Below, piece after piece: positions 8,573 through 16,799 of a stretch of 64,000 nucleotides of DNA; within the stretch, counting starts at the first letter, position 1; the number at the start of each line of letters is the position of its first letter. Position numbers and translations under genes: made by a program. The stretch lies in assembly GCA_947631905.1 (NCBI GenBank), contig CANRND010000002.1:62001-126000 (forward strand). The letters run 5' to 3'. Below the pieces are notes generated by a model. The model was not told the DNA's origin. It saw only the letters and a list, made by a program, of their open reading frames with translations, and did no database searches. The DNA is from an uncultured Clostridia bacterium (lineage in GTDB: Bacteria > Bacillota > Clostridia > Christensenellales > Borkfalkiaceae).

Positions 8573-10402
8573 TTAGGATTTTCTCGAAGAATTATACCAG
8601 TCCGTCATCTCCTGGGACATCGCTTCCGTCCAGAATCCCTTCTTGTTCGCCGCCGAGCGGTTGACCGTAAGCGTCGCACGGGGATCTTTTTGGTTGATCG
8701 CGCTCTCGACGCCCGTAAGAAGGTGGCTTCTCGCGTTGATGTTGACTGGCGCCCACAGTTTCATGGGAGGAGCCATATACATCGGGTTGGAGATCCACTC
8801 CGAGGGATCGGCAAAGTTATCGCAATAATACCATGCGTTGAAACCGATCTCGTGCAGGTGGCAATAGACCTTTGCGGAGATCGCGTTCGTGCCGGTGCAA
8901 TACTGGGAGTTATCCGCGATATATTGCACGTAGCGGTCGGTGAGCTGGATCCACTTGCCGTCCTCATGCACGGTGACGAGTTTTTCCTCGCCGCTCCTGC
9001 TGTCGGTATAGGTGAACGTGTAGGGACGGACGAAGCAAATTTTATCGGTAAAGCTCTCGTATTTCGTGAACTCCGCGTCGTTTTCCTTCGTGCCGGTGTA
9101 ATCCTCCGGCTTAGGCGCGCCTGCGGGAGCGTCGATCCTGTTCCAGTGTACGCCCTCGGTGCCGCCGAAGAAATCGGCAAACGCCTCCATCTTCTTTGCG
9201 AGATAGTCGATCACGTAGCGGGCATGTGCGCCCATGTAGGCGGGAATGACGGTGTAATAAGACACGCCGCCGGGATCGCCCGGGAGAAGCGCCTTTTTCT
9301 GGTCTTTGCAGGAGACTTCCTGCCCCGTGATGTCGGTAAAGGTATAGCCGTCGCCGCGGATACGCAACGTCCAGTCGATCGCCTGGTCGTGCATGTTGTT
9401 GAACGTATTCTCAACGCCCATGCTCTTTGCGATGATCCCTTTCGAGACAACGGCGTTGACGAGCGCGGTCACGTTCCAATAGGTGAGATAGACGCAGGAG
9501 TGGAGTTCCTCGGAGAACAGCTGGTTCACCGTCGTCAAGTCGGAGCCGTTCCAGTTGGTGGAAAGAATGCCCTTGCTGCGCAGATAGCTCATATACATGA
9601 CGTAATCGGTCATGTTGTCGCTGAAATTCTTCTGCTGGATCATGCCATTCTCGTCCACATAGAACTGGTAAGGCACCTCGAAACAGCTTTCGATGGGAAC
9701 GACCTCTGCGGAAGCCGCGCCCGGGATGCCAAAGGCGTGATAGTTGCCCGTGCCGTCCGGGTTGAACTTCTGTTGCAACGTTTCGAACGCCCAGGTGACT
9801 TCGGAGAGCGTTTCGGGAAGTTCATGCCCGTACTTCGTTTCGAAGCCGATCTGTTTCAGGTGGTCCATATTCCAGATGAGACCCGCGTCGACCATTCTCA
9901 CATAGCCGAAGTCGGGGATCGCATAGATGTGCGTTTTGCCCTCGCCGTCTACATATTTCACGGAGTCCCACCCGCTGTCCATCAGGTCGATGAGTTGGTA
10001 AAGCACCTTGCCCTCGGGGGTATTTTCGAGGAGTTCGGTGAGGTCGAGGAAAGTGCCGTTTTCGAGGTAAGGCGTATAACAGCCGTCGTTGAGTTTCATG
10101 AAGTCGAAAGACTCGTTCGTCGCCAGATAGTTCTGCACGTCCTGCTCCATGCCGCTGCTTCCGAGCTGTTCGTATTTTACCTTATATCCCGTTTTGTCCT
10201 CGATAATTTTCGATGTATCGTCGTTGCCGAAAGAAGTCATTCCCGAAGCGGGGAAGAGGCCTCTCAGTTCAATGGGCTGGGTCAGGTCGACGTCCCAATC
10301 GATTTCGGAGCCGTAGACCTTGCCCATTTCGCATCCTGCGAACGCCGCAACGGCAGTTGCGAACATGGCGGTTGCGAGCGCAATGCACAGAGTTTTTTTC
10401 AT
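8573..10402 (-). CDS. Extracellular solute-binding lipoprotein, LplA type (first ABC system)
   Basis: 609 residues with a lipobox (AFAGC, Cys24), then a large family-1-type oligosaccharide-binding fold rich in aromatic residues. Homology to LplA/YtcQ-type binding proteins is judged from N-terminal organisation, length and the partner permeases. It captures an oligosaccharide at the membrane for the two permeases downstream. AGGAGGAC precedes the ATG. No convincing promoter is visible in the 161 bp upstream, so transcription may come through from the 1903-residue lipoprotein gene. Confidence 0.87.
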   Translation of the reverse strand: MKKTLCIALATAMFATAVAAFAGCEMGKVYGSEIDWDVDLTQPIELRGLFPASGMTSFGNDDTSKIIEDKTGYKVKYEQLGSSGMEQDVQNYLATNESFDFMKLNDGCYTPYLENGTFLDLTELLENTPEGKVLYQLIDLMDSGWDSVKYVDGEGKTHIYAIPDFGYVRMVDAGLIWNMDHLKQIGFETKYGHELPETLSEVTWAFETLQQKFNPDGTGNYHAFGIPGAASAEVVPIESCFEVPYQFYVDENGMIQQKNFSDNMTDYVMYMSYLRSKGILSTNWNGSDLTTVNQLFSEELHSCVYLTYWNVTALVNAVVSKGIIAKSMGVENTFNNMHDQAIDWTLRIRGDGYTFTDITGQEVSCKDQKKALLPGDPGGVSYYTVIPAYMGAHARYVIDYLAKKMEAFADFFGGTEGVHWNRIDAPAGAPKPEDYTGTKENDAEFTKYESFTDKICFVRPYTFTYTDSRSGEEKLVTVHEDGKWIQLTDRYVQYIADNSQYCTGTNAISAKVYCHLHEIGFNAWYYCDNFADPSEWISNPMYMAPPMKLWAPVNINARSHLLTGVESAINQKDPRATLTVNRSAANKKGFWTEAMSQEMTDWYNSSRKS

Positions 10403-10512
10403 AATTGTCCTCCTATCGGAAAATTAAAATTTGCACAAGGGAAAAATTCCCTCCCCCGAGACCGCTTACACGTAAAAAGCGGTGGGTTGGAGGAAACGAT
10501 TTACCCCTCCCT

Positions 10513-10539
10513 CGCCCCGCGGCCCAAAGCCGCGGGGCG
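10513..10539 (-). repeat. GC-rich palindrome between the giant lipoprotein gene and the ABC operon
   Basis: An 11-bp perfect stem (CGCCCCGCGGC at 10513-10523 with 10529-10539) is flanked by C-rich and G-rich arms (10505-10560). No U-tract follows on the minus strand. It resembles the other C-rich/G-rich palindromic spacers of this window (16.5 and 40.9 kb) in style but lacks their GGGCAAGAAG core. It may reduce read-through into the SBP gene. The rest of spacer 10403-10563 shows a second hairpin (ACCGCTT with AAGCGGT) and no clear promoter. Confidence 0.5.
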
Positions 10540-10563
10540 GGTTGCGGGGATCAGGGGGGATTG

Positions 10564-13500
10564 TTATTCTGCGGTTGCCTGCACTTCTTTGCTTACGATC
10601 ATACCCGTAAGACCTGTCGTGTCGTTTCTCGGAGGAAGCAGGATGTCTTCGCCGAGTACGGGTTTGAGATAGGTCTCGATGAGTTTATCCCACGTCTTGT
10701 TCTCTTTATAAAGCTCTTCGGAGATATAGCGGTAAACCTTTTTCGCATTCGCGGAATATGCGGGAACGCTATAAGCCTCTTGAGTCTTTACGAAGTCGCC
10801 GCCGTTGCGGTACCAAGTACTCAACGCGAGGTTGTAGAAGCTCTCATAGACTCCAAAGTGTCCGGGGGTAGGCTTATCGTAGGAGCCACTTGCCACCATG
10901 TAGGTATTGATAACGTTCGCAAGCTCCGCGTCGATGTGATTGAGACCGTTCTTCAAGCGGACGAGCTGCTCGCCTACATTCCAGAGATATTCGAAGTCCT
11001 TATAGGCACCCTCGCTACTGGAAAGGTTGGTGTATTTCAACACGCCGTCCGGGGTGTAGTGGATGACCATGTCGAGTACGTCGTGCGCAAACTTGAACGT
11101 TGTTTCGAGGCCTTTGGTCTCGATGAGCTTGTGGAGATAGAGCGCGCGCATGCTGTTCATGAAATGCGCCTCTTCCTCCATGCAGAGATAACCGTTAAGC
11201 GCGGTACCGTTGGCAACGTTCGCATCGTAATTCCTCAACAAGCAGTCGAGGAACTCGTTCACGAGGTCGAGCGCACTCACTTCTTTGAGGGTATCTGCAA
11301 AATCCGCGGTGACGATAGAGACCTTGGTAGTACTATCTTCCAATGCCTTGTAAGCGTTGGAAAGAGATTCCCAAGCGACCCATACTTTTTTGCCGATTTG
11401 ATTGATCACGGCTGTTTTGTCGCTCGCGCCGAGCGCGTTCACCTTTTCGTAGACGGTGCGGAACTTCTTGACGCTGTCGTAGACGTAACCCGCGCCGTTG
11501 CCGTCTGCCGTTGCGCCGCCTTTGAGGGTGGTCACGTTCTGCAAGTCGGGAAGAGAGAGAGCGGTGTATGCGTCATAGGCCGCTTTCGCGTCTGTTCCGA
11601 GATTGGCCGTGGGGTCCTCGGTGAGTGCGGTCACGGTGCGCGCCACGAGCATGGGAGCAACCGAAGCTTGCGCGTCGCCGCTACGAACGCCTTTCATGAT
11701 GTCCGCTCCGGCGTCTCTCGTCAGAATGGGGATGAGATATTCTTTCAGCAAATCGCTCCATGTCTTGGGATAGCTCTCGGTGCCGTACTGTGTTTCGGGA
11801 CAGAAATCGGGGTCAAAGAATATATCGGAGATGTAATATTTCCATCCTTCCGCACTCGCTTTGAGGTCGCCGACAGGAGAACCCTCTCTTGCGCCGCCCC
11901 ATTTGCTCCAAACACTACGGTACGCATAGGAGAACGAGCCGTTGTGGAAGCTTTCATGAACGCCCCACTGGCTGCCGTTGCCCTCGTTTGCAACCATGTA
12001 CTTGTTGACGACATCGGCAAGCTCCTTGTCGAGATAGGTGCAGTCACCCTCGATGATGCGGACGATTTGACCGCCGACAGCCCAGAGATAATCGAAGTCG
12101 AGAAGGGTACGCTCACCGTTGGGAAGGGTGGGATCCGCATTGGTGTCAGAGGTTGCCCCGTTTGCTTTGAGCATCTCATACACTACGTCGATATAATCTA
12201 CGTCGAGTTCGAGCGTTTTCGCAAAACGGTAGAGATAGTAATAACGAACGGAATTGAGGAAGCACTCGGTTTCTTCACAGCAGAGATACCCATTGTCTTT
12301 GTGCGTGCATTTCGTGTTCGTATTCTGGAAGAACGCGCAGTTGAGCATGCCGCCGAATACGTTGAGCTGAGTAACCTTTACGGTATGTCCCTTACTCGTG
12401 TTATTGATGAGCTTCACGTCGATGTCCTGCGTCTCCGCGTCGAGCGCCGCTACCTGTTCGGCAAGGGTTTCCCACTGCTCCCAAAGCTCCGCACCCACCT
12501 GCTGGGTCACCAGCGCTTGCGCGTCTTCCGCAAGTTTGTTGTATTGCCCGAGGATGGTGTTGAAGAGGCCGAGTTCATATTCAAGGAAGCCCTTTTCCTT
12601 TCCCGAGTAGCCCTTAAATTCGGTGAGGGAGTTGAGGTTGGAGAGTTCGTTGAACTCTCTGATGATGTCCGAAACGCCGAACTCGGTCTGCTCGGGAACG
12701 TTTACCGCAACCGTAACGCCGAGGCCGCTTTCGTTGATCTGCACGTCGTTGCCGCCGTCTTTTACCACGATTTGGAGCATGGGTTTAATGAGATCGGCGA
12801 ACTTCGTGTCTGCCGCTGCGGTGATGCCGAAGTAGTCCTTTGCGATATCGAGAACGCCCGCGGGCTGGCCGCCATTATTGAACGCCCAATTCCAGTTGCC
12901 CTCTGCGAAAGCGTCTTTGCCGACCATGTAGGTGTTGACAACCACCGCCATTTCGTGATCGAGTTGCTCGGTTCCGTTCTGGACTCTTGCGACTTGTTTG
13001 AGTACATTGTATACGTACCCGAAGTCGGTGACGAACGTATCGCCCTTATACTGGCCCGACGCGTCATGAGCCGAGAGGATCTCGATGATGGTATCGGCAT
13101 AGCCGAGTTTCACAAAGTTATCATCGAGGAGAGTTTTGATGTACATGATGCGCCAGCTCATAGCAACGCCCTCGTTGCTCGCCGCAAGATAACGCACTTG
13201 CTTGCCGGTCAGCTGAAGATCCGTACTCCATTCGGGGATACTAAGCCCGTAAACCGCTTTGAAGAACTCGTCAACGAGCTGTGTACCCGTGAAGGTTTCG
13301 CCCTTTACGGTGAATTGCTTCTGCGCAAATGCGGAAGTCGTCGCCGTCTTATAGTCCTCGGAGAGGCCTACCCAAAGTTCCCACTGCTTGCCGAGTTCTT
13401 TGGCGATCACGCCGCGGTTGGTATCGGAAAGTTTGGAATATTCGGTGTAGAGTTCGTTGAATTTTTCCAGTTCGTCGGAAAGATAGCCTTTCACGGTGTC

Positions 13501-16275
13501 ATCTTCCGATTTCCAGCCCTTCCAGACGTCGGGGCTGAGGGTGGTGAGATCGGAAAGAGCCGCCTCTGTCCACTTTGCAAGCCATGCGGTACCCGCTTCG
13601 TCCTTGCCGGCGGGCGTGACTGCCTTGTCTACGGCAACGCCCCTCACGTCGGGTTGCCCGTTGAAAGGCTGTTTCGTGGGCATATCGCCGCCGCCTTGCT
13701 TAATGTAGGGCAGAAGATAGGTGACGATGAGTTCTCTGAACGGCTTGCCCGTTTCCTGCAAGTCTTGGCCGAAGTAGAGCTTCCACTTGTAGGTGCCGGA
13801 GCTGAGGTTGAGGTCGCCGCCATTGACGTACCATGCCCATTTCCACGAGCCGTTCTGGAACTCGAAGCCCACCATGTAGGTGTTTACCATGTCGGCGAGT
13901 TCGTCGTCGAGGTAGGTGCATTCTCCTCTGAGAACGCGCACCGCCTGACGCATCGTGTAATAGATGTAAGGGAAGTCGTGCGGGGTGCCGATAACGCCTT
14001 CCGTATAGGTGTTTGCCAAAAGCTCCAACGCAAGCTCGCTGTAACCGAGGGGAACTTCCTCCTCTTTCAACAGCTCGTTGATGAAGAGCAGACGGAACGT
14101 GGTGAGGAAGTGCGAAGAAACGTTATCGCTGAGTTCCACGCAGAGCGCGCCGCCGTGGTCTTGGTGCTTCTCGTCCTTGTGGGAATTTGCTTCAAATATG
14201 AGGTTGAAGAATTCCTCAAAGAGTTCTGCGCCCGTTTTGGTCTCCACGCCGTTCATATCGTGATTTGCGATCGTGAACTGTTTGGTTGCAAAGTCGCTGT
14301 CAAGCGCCGCGTCGTAATCGGAGAGGAGTTCCTCCCAATACATCCACGGGTCGCCCACGACCGTGACAATGCCGAGTTGGTCGGTCACTTCAAGTCCCTC
14401 ATAGGTCGCATAGAGCGCTCTGAATTGCTCTAATTCGTCATAGAGGTAGCCTTTCTTGTCCTGCGTGTCTGCGGGGGCTTTCCAACCTTTCCAGCCGCTG
14501 AGAGAGTCGATAGCGGTGAGTTGCCCCATCCCGTCGATCACTTGTTGGCCTTCTTCGCTCACTTGCACCGCGTTTTTATAAACTTCGAGCGCATTGAGAT
14601 AGGGCGCCCAGTCGATGGCGAGATAGTGGCGGAGTTCCACTTTGCTGTTTTCGGGCTTGCCGTCGGGGCCGTACCATACGGTTACTTCGTCGATCGTCGT
14701 CTTATACTGTCCCGCGTTCTCCGCGGTGATCGCGCTCAGGCTGTCGATCTTATCCTGATAGGTTTTGAGCTGTCCCGCGCGGTCGCTGCTGTCTGCCGCG
14801 GGAGCGGTGTAATGGAAAGAATAGGTATCGTACCCGTCGTCGTTGATCTCATAATCGCAGCAGGCGAGCAGGTTCACGATGGTGTAGTTGTAAATGCCGT
14901 CGGTGACGCTCAGGAAACCTTCGCTGCGGATGTCATGATATTCCCCTCTCAGCTCAGCGGGGATCGGGAGACCGTAATCTTCATCGGAGATCTCGTCCTC
15001 TGTGGGGAAGTAGATCTCCCCTTTCTCGATGATGAGGTTGTTGAACTCCGCGCCGATGGTGTAGTCGACGGGGTCGATCGAATTGCCGACTTCCGCGCCG
15101 GGAGCCACGATGTCGAGGCCGGCGGAGAAGAAGAAACCTTCTTTCTGGTCGAATATTACGCCCGTATTGCCGTGTTCGTTGAGGAACTCCTCGTCCGCGA
15201 TCACTTCCACTTTCTTGTCGCCCGCGGTGATCTCTACGAGATTGTACCACCACTCGTCGCCGTTCTCGTCCTCGCCTTTCACTTCCTGCACTTCGAGGGT
15301 CACGGAATCGACGTCGGGGGTAAAGTAACCGCCGTCCTCGTGCCACGTGGAGGTGAACACCGTTTCGCCGATGTTGTAATTCATGCACACTTGAAGCACG
15401 CGGTTGTTGGGGTTATCGGCAATGTATTGCTTCCACTCGCCCGTTTGGGTGTTGCAGGCAATGCCGACTTCCGCCGAATAGGTACCCGAAGCCATCACGA
15501 AACCCATAAACGCGTATACGTCGTCGTCCACGCCCTCGAATGCGGGTTTGATCTGCACTTCGGAGAGGTCGACCGTATATCTCGCGCCCGTTGCGCCGTG
15601 TTCGCGCACGGGAATGCCGCGGATGGAAGCGTCGGCATTGACGATCAACTCCCAACTCCGGCTCGCAAGATCGATCTTATCCGTGCCGAGCTGCGCGCCG
15701 CGGCCGTCGTAAACGCCGTAGCCGTTATAGGCCTGTTTCGCCTCTACGCCGCTGCCCGTCTGGTAGACGATCTCGGTCGAGTTCTGCAAGCGGTTGATGG
15801 GAACGCCCGCCTGGTAATACTCATAGCCTACCAAGCCGTTGTCCTGATAGTACCACCAAACGTCGCCCAAACCCTCGGAATAGGCGCGCATGTTTTCGAA
15901 GAGCTTGCGGGTACTGCCCTTCTTCACCACATAACTGCCGCGCGCCGAAGGTTCTACGCCCTCCGCCTCGAACTCGTCGAGGTCGTTTGCAACGGCGGCG
16001 GAAATCGCGTCCGCAATGGAGACGTAAGAGCCGAGAAGCTCGCCGTCCTTTGCGTGCGCTTCGTAAGCCGACTGGTCGCGGGGATCCGTCGGCCTCTTGA
16101 ACCCTTCGGGCGGGGTATCGGGCGGATTCGTCTGACCCATCTGCTGGTCGCAAACGTCGCACTTGCCGTCGTTATTGGCGTCCACATGCTGGTGATCGTC
16201 GCGGCAGCCGACGAGCCCCGCGATCACGGTTGCGAACATCGCGGAACTCAATAGCAATGCTACTAACTTTTTCAT
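10564..16275 (-). CDS. Giant 1903-residue lipoprotein with four ~300-residue repeats
   Basis: The signal peptide ends in GLVGC (Cys24), followed at once by the metal-site-like motif HVDANNDGKCDVC (~30-42). Residues ~60-590 form an N-terminal region of unknown fold. Then come four divergent tandem repeats at ~590-900, ~915-1205, ~1220-1560 and ~1580-1885. Each begins with a KG(Y/F)LxxEL...F...Y segment, has a middle block ending in (L/I)DxE(L/M)AxVVNxYMV, and closes with a tryptophan-rich block before a short LIxxYLxPxL helix. No catalytic motif or known domain is recognised, and there is no LPXTG motif or C-terminal membrane segment, so anchoring is by the N-terminal lipid. It has its own strong promoter (16336-16364). 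Function unknown; a large cell-surface binding or scaffold protein is a guess. Confidence 0.85.
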   Translation of the reverse strand: MKKLVALLLSSAMFATVIAGLVGCRDDHQHVDANNDGKCDVCDQQMGQTNPPDTPPEGFKRPTDPRDQSAYEAHAKDGELLGSYVSIADAISAAVANDLDEFEAEGVEPSARGSYVVKKGSTRKLFENMRAYSEGLGDVWWYYQDNGLVGYEYYQAGVPINRLQNSTEIVYQTGSGVEAKQAYNGYGVYDGRGAQLGTDKIDLASRSWELIVNADASIRGIPVREHGATGARYTVDLSEVQIKPAFEGVDDDVYAFMGFVMASGTYSAEVGIACNTQTGEWKQYIADNPNNRVLQVCMNYNIGETVFTSTWHEDGGYFTPDVDSVTLEVQEVKGEDENGDEWWYNLVEITAGDKKVEVIADEEFLNEHGNTGVIFDQKEGFFFSAGLDIVAPGAEVGNSIDPVDYTIGAEFNNLIIEKGEIYFPTEDEISDEDYGLPIPAELRGEYHDIRSEGFLSVTDGIYNYTIVNLLACCDYEINDDGYDTYSFHYTAPAADSSDRAGQLKTYQDKIDSLSAITAENAGQYKTTIDEVTVWYGPDGKPENSKVELRHYLAIDWAPYLNALEVYKNAVQVSEEGQQVIDGMGQLTAIDSLSGWKGWKAPADTQDKKGYLYDELEQFRALYATYEGLEVTDQLGIVTVVGDPWMYWEELLSDYDAALDSDFATKQFTIANHDMNGVETKTGAELFEEFFNLIFEANSHKDEKHQDHGGALCVELSDNVSSHFLTTFRLLFINELLKEEEVPLGYSELALELLANTYTEGVIGTPHDFPYIYYTMRQAVRVLRGECTYLDDELADMVNTYMVGFEFQNGSWKWAWYVNGGDLNLSSGTYKWKLYFGQDLQETGKPFRELIVTYLLPYIKQGGGDMPTKQPFNGQPDVRGVAVDKAVTPAGKDEAGTAWLAKWTEAALSDLTTLSPDVWKGWKSEDDTVKGYLSDELEKFNELYTEYSKLSDTNRGVIAKELGKQWELWVGLSEDYKTATTSAFAQKQFTVKGETFTGTQLVDEFFKAVYGLSIPEWSTDLQLTGKQVRYLAASNEGVAMSWRIMYIKTLLDDNFVKLGYADTIIEILSAHDASGQYKGDTFVTDFGYVYNVLKQVARVQNGTEQLDHEMAVVVNTYMVGKDAFAEGNWNWAFNNGGQPAGVLDIAKDYFGITAAADTKFADLIKPMLQIVVKDGGNDVQINESGLGVTVAVNVPEQTEFGVSDIIREFNELSNLNSLTEFKGYSGKEKGFLEYELGLFNTILGQYNKLAEDAQALVTQQVGAELWEQWETLAEQVAALDAETQDIDVKLINNTSKGHTVKVTQLNVFGGMLNCAFFQNTNTKCTHKDNGYLCCEETECFLNSVRYYYLYRFAKTLELDVDYIDVVYEMLKANGATSDTNADPTLPNGERTLLDFDYLWAVGGQIVRIIEGDCTYLDKELADVVNKYMVANEGNGSQWGVHESFHNGSFSYAYRSVWSKWGGAREGSPVGDLKASAEGWKYYISDIFFDPDFCPETQYGTESYPKTWSDLLKEYLIPILTRDAGADIMKGVRSGDAQASVAPMLVARTVTALTEDPTANLGTDAKAAYDAYTALSLPDLQNVTTLKGGATADGNGAGYVYDSVKKFRTVYEKVNALGASDKTAVINQIGKKVWVAWESLSNAYKALEDSTTKVSIVTADFADTLKEVSALDLVNEFLDCLLRNYDANVANGTALNGYLCMEEEAHFMNSMRALYLHKLIETKGLETTFKFAHDVLDMVIHYTPDGVLKYTNLSSSEGAYKDFEYLWNVGEQLVRLKNGLNHIDAELANVINTYMVASGSYDKPTPGHFGVYESFYNLALSTWYRNGGDFVKTQEAYSVPAYSANAKKVYRYISEELYKENKTWDKLIETYLKPVLGEDILLPPRNDTTGLTGMIVSKEVQATAE

Positions 16276-16335
16276 GCTTTCCTCCTGTTTCCCCCGGTTT
16301 TTTGCAAATATGCCCGGGGACTATCTTATAAACCC

Positions 16336-16364
16336 ATTTTACCGCGAAGTGTGAGTTTTGTCAA
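16336..16364 (-). promoter_or_regulatory. Sigma-A promoter with UP-like A/T tract for the giant lipoprotein gene
   Basis: On the minus strand the -35 is TTGACA (16359-16364), the spacer is 17 bp and the -10 is TAAAAT (16336-16341). Directly upstream of the -35 (about 16365-16395) is an A/T tract containing TTGAAAAAAATTTTT (plus-strand reading), like an RNA-polymerase alpha-subunit UP element. The leader is about 54 nt. Confidence 0.8.
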
Positions 16365-16527
16365 TAGGTTTTGAAAAAAATTTTTATTTTTTCACTATCA
16401 AATTTTTATTTTCGTCTCAAAAAATGAAAACTTACTATAATTTGAAAAAAATTTTTCCTTATTTTGAACTTTTTGAATAAAGCATCGCTGTGTCCGAAAT
16501 AGCTTTTTTTATAACGTCACTCTGAGC

Positions 16528-16630
16528 TTCCCCCCCTCCCCTACCCCTCCCCCGCGCCGCGGGGGAGGGCAAGAAGCAACTGTCCCCCACAGCGCGGGGG
16601 AAAGTGGCGCGAAGCGCCGAAAGGGGGGAA
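16528..16630. repeat. Dispersed palindromic repeat, intergenic copy
   Basis: A ~103-bp element bounded by TTCCCCCC and GGGGGGAA inverted ends. Its core reads CCCTACCCCTCCCCC, a G-run, then GGGAGGGCAAGAAG. The same order (CCCTACCCTCCCCCC, G-run, GGGCAAGAAG) occurs inside rseP at 40849-40940, so this is one of at least two copies. No coding capacity is seen; it looks like a small non-autonomous or REP-like element. Confidence 0.7.
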
Positions 16631-16746
16631 ACACCCGCCTCAACTACGAAATGACAGAAAAAGCCCCCTCCGACGGAGGGGGACTAAGGGGGTGGGCATC
16701 ATTCGGAACACGCCCCACACCCCTGCCCCTCTCCCACGGAGAGGGT

Positions 16747-16786
16747 AAAAAGCCCCCGCCCCCGCGCGTTTGCGCGGGGGCGGGGG
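16747..16786 (-). terminator. Rho-independent terminator after the GH31 gene
   Basis: A 15-bp G/C stem (16753-16767 with 16772-16786) is followed on the minus strand by a T-run (16747-16751). It ends the six-gene operon that starts at 25710. Confidence 0.9.
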
Positions 16787-16799
16787 TAGGACTTTTCCG

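Larger units (their letters stand above)
16365..16799. other. Non-coding spacer: A/T-rich upstream block and GC-rich repeats
   Basis: No gene is seen between the giant lipoprotein gene and the GH31 gene. From 16365 to ~16510 the DNA is strongly A/T-rich. From 16528 to 16630 lies a palindromic repeat, at 16662-16682 another short CCCCCTCCG/CGGAGGGGG hairpin, and at 16747-16786 the GH31 terminator. The two genes run in the same direction, so this spacer separates two transcripts. Confidence 0.6.

Noticed and set aside
10405-14433. A 1342-codon open frame on the plus strand
   Set aside because: It is antisense to the giant lipoprotein gene and lacks a ribosome-binding site and recognisable protein features. 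High GC and codon bias leave the opposite frame open by chance.
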